From Streptomyces shenzhenensis (GTDB taxonomy: Bacteria; Actinomycetota; Actinomycetes; Streptomycetales; Streptomycetaceae), in contig NZ_JAJONF010000030.1 in assembly GCF_021462265.1 (NCBI RefSeq), forward strand, positions 1 through 64,000: a stretch of DNA of 64,000 nucleotides, in the 5' to 3' direction. Under the pieces are notes generated by a model. The model was not told the DNA's origin, searched no databases, and saw only the letters and a program-made list of their open reading frames with translations. Position 1 is the first letter of the stretch, and every line of letters starts with the position of its first letter. Below are positions 25,484 to 33,425 of this stretch, piece by piece. A program made the translations under genes and the position numbers.

Positions 25484-27153
25484 GCGGTCTGCTTCGCCGC
25501 GGCCCGGCCCGCCGCCCGGCCGGAGAACAGGCAGCCGCCGAGGAAGGTGCCCTCCAGCGCGTTGTAGCCGTGCACGCCACCGCCGCCGAAACCGGCCACC
25601 TCGCCGGCCGCGTAGAGCCCGCCGACCGGCTGCCCGTCGGCGCCGAGGGCGCGGGAGTCCAGGTCGGTCTGGATGCCGCCGAGGGTCTTGCGGGTCAGGA
25701 CGTGCAGCTTGACTCCGATCAGCGGGCCGGCGGCGGGGTCGAGGATGCGGTGCGGGGCGGCGACCCGGCCCAGCCGGTCGCCGATGTAGCGGCGGGCGTT
25801 GTGGATGCCCTGGACCTGGGAGTCCTTGCTGTAGGAGTTGTTGATCTGCAGGTCGCGGGCGACGATCTGGCGGCGCACCTCGGCGGCGTCCAGGAGCGCC
25901 TTGTCGGTGAGGCCGTTCATCTTCTCGACGAGCTGCTCCAGGGACTTCGCGGTGACGAAGTCCGCGCCGTGGTCGAGGAAGGCCTGCACCGGGCCGGGCG
26001 CGCCCTTGCCGAGCAGCCGGTCGCGCAGCACGGCCTTGCGGTCCTTGGCGGTGATGTCGGGGTTCTGCTCGGAGCCGGAGAGCGCGAACTCCTTCTCGAC
26101 TATCTTCCGGGTGAGGACGAACCAGGAGTGGCCGTATCCCGCGATGTCCTCGGTGGTGCGCAGGTACTTGAGGGTGTTGAGGGTGTCGTAGCCCGGCAGG
26201 CAGGGGTCGGGCAGGCGGCGGCCGAGGGCGTCGAGCCAGATCGAGGACGGGCCGGGCAGGATGCGGATGCCGTGGCCGGGCCAGATGGAGTTCCAGTTCT
26301 GGATGCCTTCGGTGTAGTGCCACATGCGGTCGCGGTTGACCAGGCGGACACCGGCCCGCGCGCTGATGTCGAGCATCCGGCCGTCCACGTAGGCGGGGAC
26401 GCCGGTGACCATCTCGGCGGGGGGCGTGCCGAGGCGTTCGGGCCAGTAGCGGCGGACGATGTCGTGGTTGGCGCCGATGCCACCGGTGGTGACGACGACG
26501 GCCTGGGCGGTGAGTTCGAAGTCGCCGGCGCGGTCGCGGTTCGAGGCGACCCCGCGCGGCGCGTCGTCGGGGGCGAGGACGGTGCCGCGTACGCCCCGCA
26601 CCTCGCCGTCCGTGACGACGAGTTCGTCGACCTGGTGGCGGTGGTGGAAGGTCAGCAGTCCGTCGCGGGCGGCCTGCTTGGCGTACCGGGCGAAGGGTTC
26701 GACCACGCCGGTGCCGGTGCCCCAGGCCACGTGGAAGCGGGGAACGGAGTTGCCGTGACCGTGTGCCCGCAGGTCGCCGCGCTCGGCCCAGCCGACGGTC
26801 GGCAGCAGGCTGATGCCGTGGCTCTGCAGCCAGGGCCGCTTCTCCCCCGCCGCGAACTCGACATAGGCCCGCGCCCAGCGCACCGCCCAGGAGTCCTCGT
26901 CCTGCTCGCGGTCGAACTGGGCGCTGCCCTGCCAGTCGCTCCAGGCCAGATCGAGGGAGTCCTTGATGCCGAGGCGGCGCTGCTCGGGCGAATCGACGAG
27001 GAAGAGCCCGCCGAAGGACCAGAACGCCTGGCCGCCGAGGTTGGCCGCGTTCTCCTGGTCGACCAGGGCGACGCGCCTGCCCCTGCTGGTGAGTTCGTGC
27101 GCCGCGACCAGGCCGGCGAGACCGGCTCCGACGACGATGACGTCCGCGTCCAT
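25480..27153 (-). CDS. FAD-binding dehydrogenase (succinate dehydrogenase/ketosteroid-dehydrogenase-like)
   Basis: The 557-residue flavoprotein begins DVIVVGAGLAGLVAAHELTSRGRRVALVDQE, a classic FAD-binding Rossmann motif. It continues with NLGGQAFWSFGGLFLVDSP, AVVVTTGGIGANHDIVRRYWPERLG, and a C-terminal GGLYAAGEVAGFGGGGVHGYNALEGTFLGGCLFSGRAAG. The form is that of the FAD_binding_2 family, which includes fumarate reductase and 3-ketosteroid dehydrogenase; the substrate is unknown. Its start lies 13 bases after the stop of a TetR gene on the same strand, so the two form an operon, probably autoregulated through the palindromes at 27812. Confidence 0.9.
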   Translation of the reverse strand: MDADVIVVGAGLAGLVAAHELTSRGRRVALVDQENAANLGGQAFWSFGGLFLVDSPEQRRLGIKDSLDLAWSDWQGSAQFDREQDEDSWAVRWARAYVEFAAGEKRPWLQSHGISLLPTVGWAERGDLRAHGHGNSVPRFHVAWGTGTGVVEPFARYAKQAARDGLLTFHHRHQVDELVVTDGEVRGVRGTVLAPDDAPRGVASNRDRAGDFELTAQAVVVTTGGIGANHDIVRRYWPERLGTPPAEMVTGVPAYVDGRMLDISARAGVRLVNRDRMWHYTEGIQNWNSIWPGHGIRILPGPSSIWLDALGRRLPDPCLPGYDTLNTLKYLRTTEDIAGYGHSWFVLTRKIVEKEFALSGSEQNPDITAKDRKAVLRDRLLGKGAPGPVQAFLDHGADFVTAKSLEQLVEKMNGLTDKALLDAAEVRRQIVARDLQINNSYSKDSQVQGIHNARRYIGDRLGRVAAPHRILDPAAGPLIGVKLHVLTRKTLGGIQTDLDSRALGADGQPVGGLYAAGEVAGFGGGGVHGYNALEGTFLGGCLFSGRAAGRAAAKQTA

Positions 27154-27166
27154 GGCGACGCCTTTC

Positions 27167-27796
27167 TTATCCGGATCGGGTGCTGCTGTCGGTCAGCAGC
27201 GCGGTGAGCAGTTGCCCCAGCCAGGCACGGGCCCGGTGGACGTCCTTGTCGAGCAGCAGTTGGACCGTGACCCCGTCGTACGCGGCGACCACCGCGTGGG
27301 CCGCGCCCTCGGCATCGCCGAGCACGGCGGGGATCGGGGTGTGGCCGCGGGCCCTGACGAGCCGGTCGGCGATGGCCTGGCGCAGCCGGGTGCGGTGGTC
27401 GAGGAGGAGTTCGGCGACGGCCGGGTCCCGGGCCGCGTGCACCAGGAAGTCGGTCTTCACCAGCAGCCAGTCCACGTCCAGGAGCAGCACGTCGGTGACG
27501 CGGTCCACGGAGGCCGGCACGTCGAGGCCGGGTCCGTCGCCGGCGAGCGCGTCGGCGACCTGCTGGGCGATGAGGTCGGCGCGCTCCCGGTAGAGGGCGA
27601 AGAACAGCTCGTCGAGGGTGGCGAAGTTGGAGTAGAAGGCGCCCCGGCTGAACCCGGCGGCCTCGCAGACCTCCTCGATGGAGGCCCTCCCGAAGCCCTT
27701 GGCGGCGAACACGGTGAACGCGGCGTCCAGCAGCCGGGCGCGGGTCCGCACCCGCCGCCGGGTCACACGCTGGGGCGCGCCGCCGTTCACCGCCAT
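27167..27796 (-). CDS. TetR/AcrR-family repressor
   Basis: The 209-residue protein has the helix-turn-helix RARLLDAAFTVFAAKGFGRASIEEVCEAAGFSRGAFYSNFATLDELFFAL (about residues 16-61). A ligand domain without recognisable motifs follows. ATG 27796 is chosen because GGAGG lies 7 bases upstream; the longer frame runs through the operators. It is first in an operon with the FAD dehydrogenase and divergent from the AlkB-like gene. Confidence 0.92.
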   Translation of the reverse strand: MAVNGGAPQRVTRRRVRTRARLLDAAFTVFAAKGFGRASIEEVCEAAGFSRGAFYSNFATLDELFFALYRERADLIAQQVADALAGDGPGLDVPASVDRVTDVLLLDVDWLLVKTDFLVHAARDPAVAELLLDHRTRLRQAIADRLVRARGHTPIPAVLGDAEGAAHAVVAAYDGVTVQLLLDKDVHRARAWLGQLLTALLTDSSTRSG

Positions 27797-27811
27797 GGGC
27801 CGACCTCCGTT

Positions 27812-27846
27812 CGATACAGGAATGTATCGGATGCATTGATGTATCG
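27812..27846. promoter_or_regulatory. Twin palindromes, candidate TetR operator
   Basis: CGATACA (27812-27818) and TGTATCG (27823-27829) form a perfect inverted repeat. A second, imperfect one follows: GGATGCAT (27829-27836) with ATGTATCG (27839-27846). They begin 16 bases before the TetR start, in the gap shared with the AlkB-like gene. This placement and the AT content suit an autorepressor site. Confidence 0.65.
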
Positions 27847-27930
27847 AAAGGGGCCGCCGCCGTCCTGCCCGAGCCGTCCTGCCCGAGATCAAATAGGAAC
27901 AGATTTTCGATTACGGAGTACGCTGGAACC

Positions 27931-28557
27931 ATGGCCACGCACCTCCAGGGCTCCCTGTTCGACCAGACCGACGAGCTGCGGCTCGGCACCCTCGACGGCA
28001 TCGGCCGGACCGTCCTCGGCTCCGGCGCCTGGATCGACGTGCTGCCGGGCTGGCTGAGCGGTGCCGACGCGCTGTTCGAACAGCTGGCGGCGGACGTCCC
28101 CTGGCACGCCGAACGCCGCACGATGTACGACCACGTCGTGGACGTGCCGCGCCTGCTCCCCTTCTACGGCGCGAGCGACCCGCTCCCCCACCCCGTCCTC
28201 GTCGAGGCCCGCGAGGCGCTCACCCGGCACTACGCCGCCGAGCTGGGCGAGCCGTTCGCCACGGCCGGGCTCTGCTACTACCGCGACGGCCGGGACAGCG
28301 TCGCCTGGCACGGCGACCGGATCGGCCGGGGCGCGCGGGAGGACACCATGGTCGCGATCCTCTCCGTGGGCACGCCCCGCGACCTGCTGCTGCGCCCGCT
28401 GCGCGGCGGTCCCTCGGTCCGGCGCCCGCTCGGCCACGGCGACCTCATCGTGATGGGCGGTTCCTGCCAGCGGACCTGGGAGCACTGCGTACCGAAGACC
28501 ACCCGGGCCGCCGGGCCGCGGATCAGCATCCAGTTCCGGCCGCACGGGGTGCGCTGA
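27931..28557 (+). CDS. AlkB-like 2-oxoglutarate/Fe(II)-dependent dioxygenase
   Basis: The 208-residue enzyme has the iron-binding HxD in SVAWHGDRIGRGAREDTMVAILSVG. The distal His is in QRTWEHCVPKT, and the 2-oxoglutarate-binding Arg pair is in PRISIQFRPHG. AlkB proteins repair alkylated bases by oxidative demethylation. The N-terminus (LFDQTDELRLG) and LCYYRDGRDSVAWHGD are typical of the actinobacterial form. It stands alone, divergent from the TetR gene across the twin palindromes. Confidence 0.9.
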   Translation: MATHLQGSLFDQTDELRLGTLDGIGRTVLGSGAWIDVLPGWLSGADALFEQLAADVPWHAERRTMYDHVVDVPRLLPFYGASDPLPHPVLVEAREALTRHYAAELGEPFATAGLCYYRDGRDSVAWHGDRIGRGAREDTMVAILSVGTPRDLLLRPLRGGPSVRRPLGHGDLIVMGGSCQRTWEHCVPKTTRAAGPRISIQFRPHGVR

Positions 28558-28642
28558 CCTGGACCGCGGCAACGGATGGCCCGCCGCGTGTGGTTGGCTG
28601 TTCTCCGTTTCGATCTGTACGAACGGGCTAGCCGGAGTGATC

Positions 28643-29392
28643 ATGCGGGCAGCGGTACACGAAGTCGGCAAGGGTGCCTATCTGGTGCACGGGCACCACA
28701 CCAACTGGGTGATCCTGAAGGACGGCGACGCCGTCACGCTGGTGGACACCGGCTACCCGGGCGACCGGGAGGGCCTGCTCGGCTCCCTCGCCGAGGTGGG
28801 CAGTTCACCGGAGGCGGTCGCGGCCGTGCTGATCACGCACGCGCACAACGACCACCTCGGCTCGGCGGAGTACCTGCGCGAGACCCACGGCACGCCGGTC
28901 TACCTGCACGAGGCCGAGGTCCCGCACGCGCGGCGGGACTTCCTCCAGCAGGTGTCCGTGGGCCAGGTGGTGAAGAACGCCTGGCGGCCGGGGGTGGTGC
29001 CGTGGCTGGTGCACGTGCTGCGGGTCGGCGGCACCGAGCAGCACCCGGTCAAGGCCCCCGAGGCCTTCCCGGTCGCCGACGGCCCCCTCGACCTGCCGGG
29101 CCGCCCGGTCCCGGTGCACACGCCCGGACACACCGACGGCCACACCGCCTACCACGTGCCCGACGCCGGGATCGTGATCTCCGGGGACGCGCTGGTCAGC
29201 GGCCACCGCGCCTCGCGGATCCAGGGCCCGCAGCTGCTGCCCGACATGTTCCACCACGAGCGGGACCGGGCGCTGGCCTCACTGGCAGTGGTCGGCGCGC
29301 TCGACGGTGACGCGCTGCTGCCGGGACACGGCCCGCTGCACCGCGGTCCGGTGCGGGCGGCCGCCGAGCGGGCCCGGGAGCTGGCCTCCTGA
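28643..29392 (+). CDS. MBL-fold metallo-hydrolase
   Basis: The 249-residue protein has the metallo-beta-lactamase metal motif LITHAHNDHLGSAEYL (HxHxDH form) near residue 70. A further His lies in VHTPGHTDGHTAYHV, Asp in VISGDALVSG, and the C-terminal His in LLPGHGP. Such enzymes hydrolyse esters, lactones, thioesters or nucleic acids; nothing here fixes the substrate. ATG 28643 has GGAG 5 bases upstream; a GTG at 28637 is the alternative. Confidence 0.9.
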   Translation: MRAAVHEVGKGAYLVHGHHTNWVILKDGDAVTLVDTGYPGDREGLLGSLAEVGSSPEAVAAVLITHAHNDHLGSAEYLRETHGTPVYLHEAEVPHARRDFLQQVSVGQVVKNAWRPGVVPWLVHVLRVGGTEQHPVKAPEAFPVADGPLDLPGRPVPVHTPGHTDGHTAYHVPDAGIVISGDALVSGHRASRIQGPQLLPDMFHHERDRALASLAVVGALDGDALLPGHGPLHRGPVRAAAERARELAS

Positions 29393-29416
29393 CCCGCCGG
29401 CCTTAAGGTTCGTCCC

Positions 29417-30652
29417 ATGGCCTTGCAGATCAGCGCCACCAACCCGGAGCACCCCGCGCTCCTGCTCGAACTCCCCTGGGACGTCCCGCTCGAGGAGTGG
29501 CCCGAGGACTACCTCGTGCCGCTCCCCCGGGGCATCTCCCGGCACGTGGTGCGCTACGCCCGGGCCGGCGACGAGGTCCTCGCGGTGAAGGAGCTGGCGG
29601 AGCGCCCGGCGCTGCGCGAGTACGAGCTGCTGCGCGACCTGGACCGGCTCGGCATCCCCGCCGTCGACCCGCTCGCCGTGATCACCGGCCGCCTCGACGC
29701 GGACGGCGAACCGCTGGAGCCGGTGCTGGTCACCCGGCACCTCGGCGGCTCGATGCCGTACCGCTCGATGTTCGAGACGACCATGCGCCCGGCCACCATG
29801 CACCGCCTCATGGACGCCCTGGCGGTGCTGCTGGTGCGCCTGCACCTGGCCGGGTTCGCGTGGGGCGACTGCTCGCTGTCCAACACCCTGTTCCGGCGGG
29901 ACGCGGGCGCGTACGCGGCGTACCTGGTGGACGCCGAGACCGGCGACCTGCACCCGCAGCTGAGCAACGGGCAGCGGGAGTACGACCTCGACCTGGCCCG
30001 GGTGAACATCAGCGGGGAGCTGCTCGACCTGGAGGCCTCGGGGGCGCTGCACCCGTCGCTGGACCCGGTCGAGTTCGGGTTGGAGATCTGCACCCGGTAC
30101 GGCGAGCTCTGGAAGGAGCTGACCCGGACCTCGGTGTACCCGGCGGGCAAGTACCAGTACATCGAGCGCCGGATCCGGCGGCTCAACGACCTCGGTTTCG
30201 ACGTGGCCGAGATGCAGATCGAGCACTCCTCCAACGGCGACACGGTGACCTTCGTGCCGAAGGTCGTCGACGCCGGCCACCACCAGCGCCAGCTGCTGCG
30301 GCTGACCGGCCTGGACGCCGAGGAGAACCAGGCGCGCCGGCTGCTGAACGACCTGGAGAGCTGGATGGCCACCCAGGACGACTACGCCCCGGGCGACCCC
30401 CTGGCCGCCCGCCCCGAGGTGCTGGCCCACCGGTGGGTGCGGGACGTCTTCCGCCCCACCGTGCGGGCCGTCCCGCTGGAGCTGCGCGGTTCCATGGACC
30501 CGGCGGAGATCTACCACGAGCTGCTGGAGCACCGCTGGTACCTGTCCGAGCACGCGCAGCACGACATAGGCCTGGACAAGGCGGTCGAGGACTACATCGA
30601 GAACGTGCTGCCCAAGGCCCGGGAGACACTGGAGCCGGTCACCCCGGAGTGA
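29417..30652 (+). CDS. DUF4032-domain protein with kinase-like fold
   Basis: The 411-residue cytosolic protein has a protein-kinase-like N-terminal half: VLAVKELAERPALREYELLRDLDRLGIPAVDPLAVI, then FAWGDCSLSNTLFRRDAGAYAAYLVDAETGDL. In this segment GDCSLSN resembles the catalytic loop of lipopolysaccharide or choline kinases and VDAETGDL the metal-binding loop. The C-terminal half, with IERRIRRLNDLGFDVAEMQIE, matches the DUF4032 actinobacterial family. Phosphotransfer activity is plausible but unproven, and no partner is evident. Confidence 0.85.
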   Translation: MALQISATNPEHPALLLELPWDVPLEEWPEDYLVPLPRGISRHVVRYARAGDEVLAVKELAERPALREYELLRDLDRLGIPAVDPLAVITGRLDADGEPLEPVLVTRHLGGSMPYRSMFETTMRPATMHRLMDALAVLLVRLHLAGFAWGDCSLSNTLFRRDAGAYAAYLVDAETGDLHPQLSNGQREYDLDLARVNISGELLDLEASGALHPSLDPVEFGLEICTRYGELWKELTRTSVYPAGKYQYIERRIRRLNDLGFDVAEMQIEHSSNGDTVTFVPKVVDAGHHQRQLLRLTGLDAEENQARRLLNDLESWMATQDDYAPGDPLAARPEVLAHRWVRDVFRPTVRAVPLELRGSMDPAEIYHELLEHRWYLSEHAQHDIGLDKAVEDYIENVLPKARETLEPVTPE

Positions 30653-30688
30653 GCCCGCGGTGAGCCCCGGTGCGAACCCCGGAGCGGG

Positions 30689-31558
30689 TCACTCGTGCGG
30701 GACGACGGCCACCGGGCAGTCGGCGTGGTGCAGCACCCCGTACGCGACCGAGCCGATACGGGCCCCGACCGCCGTGCGGTGGGCGCGCCGTCCGACGACC
30801 ATCAGCTGGGCGTTTCCGGCCGCCGAGAGCAGCACCTGCCCCGCGCTGCCCATCTCCACGTGCTCGGCGACCGGCACGGCCGGGTACCGCTCGCGCAGTG
30901 GCCGTACCGCCTCGGCCAGCGCCTTCTTCTCGAAGGGCTCCATGCCTCCGGACTCGTCCAGCAGTTTCAGGGAGCCCGGGCTGTAGGCGAAGACCGGCGG
31001 CAGGGTCCAGGCCCGCACCACCCGGACCGTCGCGCCACGCGCCGCCGCCGTCTCGAACGCGAACTCCAGCGCGGCCGCGCTGTCCTCGGCGCCGCCCTGC
31101 TGGCCCACGACGACCTCCCGCCCGGCGGCCTCGGCCGCGGGCCGGTCCCCGGCACGCACCAGGACGACGGGCCGGACGGCCTCGGCGAGCACCTGCTGGC
31201 CGACGGAACCCAGCAGGAACCCGACGACCCGCCCGTGCCCGCGCGAACCGAGCGCCAGCAGTTCGGCCCCGGCCGCCGCGTCGGCCAGCACCTCGACCGA
31301 GCCGCCCTCCACCACGTCGACGCTCACCGCGAGCCGCGGATACCGCCCGGTGACGGTCCGCACCGACTCGGTGACCCCGCCGGACACCCACCCTCGCTGG
31401 GTCTCCCGGTCACCGCCGGCCGCCTCGTGCGCCTCGTACCGCCAGGCGTGCACCACCCGCAGCGGAAGTCCCCGGCGCACCGCCTCCCGGGCCGCCCAGT
31501 CGAGAGCGGCGAGGCTTTCCTCCGTACCGTCGACCCCTGCCGTGATCGGACGTGTCAT
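30689..31558 (-). CDS. Tandem universal stress protein
   Basis: The 289-residue protein has two USP domains. Domain 1 (about 1-137) starts ITAGVDGTEESLAALDWAAREA and ends with the ATP-binding loop LGSRGHGRVVGFLLGSVGQQVL. Domain 2 (about 148-289) ends VVGRRAHRTAVGARIGSVAYGVLHHADCPVAVV. The second loop is less regular (GRRAHR). Tandem USPs are common in actinobacteria and respond to hypoxia, redox or nutrient stress. It is divergent from the receiver/TrxR fusion gene across a 190-base gap. Confidence 0.93.
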   Translation of the reverse strand: MTRPITAGVDGTEESLAALDWAAREAVRRGLPLRVVHAWRYEAHEAAGGDRETQRGWVSGGVTESVRTVTGRYPRLAVSVDVVEGGSVEVLADAAAGAELLALGSRGHGRVVGFLLGSVGQQVLAEAVRPVVLVRAGDRPAAEAAGREVVVGQQGGAEDSAAALEFAFETAAARGATVRVVRAWTLPPVFAYSPGSLKLLDESGGMEPFEKKALAEAVRPLRERYPAVPVAEHVEMGSAGQVLLSAAGNAQLMVVGRRAHRTAVGARIGSVAYGVLHHADCPVAVVPHE

Positions 31559-31674
31559 GCACCGGCCTCCTCGTCGGTTCCGCGTTCTGCGTGATCAGTC
31601 TCGCGCACTCCCGGGTGCCCGCTGTGCACCGCTGTACAAGAGCGGACGCACGGGATGGAACATACGATGGGCGG

Positions 31675-31684
31675 GAACCGGTTC
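31675..31684. promoter_or_regulatory. Palindrome GAACCGGTTC in the USP/cassette divergent gap
   Basis: This perfect 10-base palindrome lies 64 bases before the cassette start at 31749, just after a TACGAT -10-like sequence (31663-31668). It could be an operator for the redox cassette or the USP gene, but such a short palindrome can occur by chance. Confidence 0.25.
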
Positions 31685-31748
31685 GGTGACCGCGCTCCTC
31701 CCGGAGGGCCCGCCGTCCCGTGGAACAACGGCTCGGGGTGGGAGACGT

Positions 31749-33425
31749 ATGGCACAGGCTGCCGACGCGGCACGGACGGTCATCATGACCGTGGACGACG
31801 ACCCGGGGGTCTCCCGTGCCGTGGCCCGGGACCTGCGGCGCCGCTACGGCGCGTCGTACCGGATCGTGCGCGCGGAGTCCGGTGAGTCGGCGCTGGACGC
31901 GCTGCGGGAGCTGAAGCTGCGCGGCGACCTGGTGGCCGTGATCCTGGCCGACTACCGGATGCCGCAGATGAACGGCATCGAGTTCCTGGAGCAGGCGCTG
32001 GACGTGTACCCGGGCGCGCGGCGGGTGCTGCTGACCGCGTACGCGGACACCAACGCGGCGATCGACGCGATCAACGTCGTCGACCTGGACCACTATCTGC
32101 TCAAGCCCTGGGATCCGCCGGAGGAGAAGCTCTACCCGGTCCTCGACGACCTGCTCGACGCCTGGCGGGCCAGCGACTACAAACCGGTGCCGGCCACCAA
32201 GGTCGTCGGGCACCGCTGGTCGGCCCGCTCCTCGGACGTGCGCGAGTTCCTGGCCCGCAACCAGGTGCCGTACCGCTGGTACTCGGTCGAGGAGCCGGAG
32301 GGCCGGCGGCTGCTGGCCGCGGCCGAGGCGGACGGGGAGCGGCTGCCGCTGGTGATCACACCGGACGGCACGCCGCTGGTGGAGCCGGAGGCCCCGGAGC
32401 TGGCCGCGCACGTGGGGCTCACGACCACGCCCACGGCGGACTTCTACGACCTGGTGGTGATCGGCGGCGGCCCGGCCGGACTCGGCGCGGCCGTGTACGG
32501 GGCGTCGGAGGGGCTGCGGACCGTGCTCGTGGAGCGGTCGGCGACCGGCGGGCAGGCCGGGCAGAGCTCGCGGATCGAGAACTACCTGGGCTTCCCCGAC
32601 GGCGTGTCGGGCGCCCAGCTCACCGACCGGGCCCGGCGGCAGGCCGCCAAGTTCGGCGCGGAGATCCTGACCGCCCGCGAGGTCACGGCGCTCGAGGTCA
32701 ACGGGGCCGCGCGGGTGGTGCGGTTCACGGACGGCTCGGCGGTCGCGGCGCACAGCGTGATCCTGGCCACCGGTGTGCAGTACCGGCAGCTCGACGCCGC
32801 CGGCTGTCTCGACCTGACCGGCTGCGGGGTGTTCTACGGCTCCGCGCTCACCGAGGCGACCTCCTGCCAGGGCCAGGACGTGTACATCGTCGGCGGCGCC
32901 AACTCGGCGGGCCAGGCGGCGATGTACCTGTCCCGGTTCGCCAAGTCGGTGACCCTGCTGGTGCGCGGCGCCGACCTGGCGGCCTCGATGTCGTACTACC
33001 TGATCCAGCAGATCAACGAGGCCCCGAACATCACCGTGCGCAGTCACACGGTGGTGGAGGCGGCGCACGGCGCCGGGCGGCTGGAGCAGCTGACCCTGCG
33101 CCATGTGGGAAGCGGGGACCTGGAACAGGTCGACGCCCAGTGGATGTTCGTGTTCATCGGGGCGGCACCGCTGACCGACTGGCTCGGCGAGACGGTGCTG
33201 CGCGACGAGCGCGGGTTCATCCTGGCCGGGCCCGACCTGACCGTCGACGGACGGCCGCCGGCCGGCTGGGAGCTGGACCGGCCGCCGTATCACCTGGAGA
33301 CCAGCATTCCCGGCGTGTTCGTGGCGGGCGACGCCCGCGCCGAGTCCGCCAAGCGTGTCGCGTCCGCCGTCGGAGAGGGAGCCATGGCAGTGATGCTCGT
33401 CCACCGGTACCTGGAGCAGTCATGA
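31749..33425 (+). CDS. Fused response regulator / thioredoxin-reductase-like protein
   Basis: The 558-residue protein has three parts. The first is a receiver domain (about 8-130) with the acidic TVDDDPG, phosphoacceptor Asp68 in ILADYRMP and the lysine in YLLKPWD. The second is a short glutaredoxin-like stretch (about 140-215: DVREFLARNQVPYRWY, LPLVITPDGTPLVEPEAPELA). The third is a flavin reductase domain (about 233-558) with DLVVIGGGPAGLGAA, the NADPH motif VYIVGGANSAGQAAMYL and GVFVAGDAR. Neither redox part shows a CxxC pair: HRWSARSS stands at the glutaredoxin position, and the reductase has TGCGVFYGSALTEATSCQG. Its stop overlaps the next start (ATGA). NCBI uses a family name of this kind; the role is unknown, probably phosphorylation-linked redox signalling. 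Confidence 0.88.
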   Translation: MAQAADAARTVIMTVDDDPGVSRAVARDLRRRYGASYRIVRAESGESALDALRELKLRGDLVAVILADYRMPQMNGIEFLEQALDVYPGARRVLLTAYADTNAAIDAINVVDLDHYLLKPWDPPEEKLYPVLDDLLDAWRASDYKPVPATKVVGHRWSARSSDVREFLARNQVPYRWYSVEEPEGRRLLAAAEADGERLPLVITPDGTPLVEPEAPELAAHVGLTTTPTADFYDLVVIGGGPAGLGAAVYGASEGLRTVLVERSATGGQAGQSSRIENYLGFPDGVSGAQLTDRARRQAAKFGAEILTAREVTALEVNGAARVVRFTDGSAVAAHSVILATGVQYRQLDAAGCLDLTGCGVFYGSALTEATSCQGQDVYIVGGANSAGQAAMYLSRFAKSVTLLVRGADLAASMSYYLIQQINEAPNITVRSHTVVEAAHGAGRLEQLTLRHVGSGDLEQVDAQWMFVFIGAAPLTDWLGETVLRDERGFILAGPDLTVDGRPPAGWELDRPPYHLETSIPGVFVAGDARAESAKRVASAVGEGAMAVMLVHRYLEQS

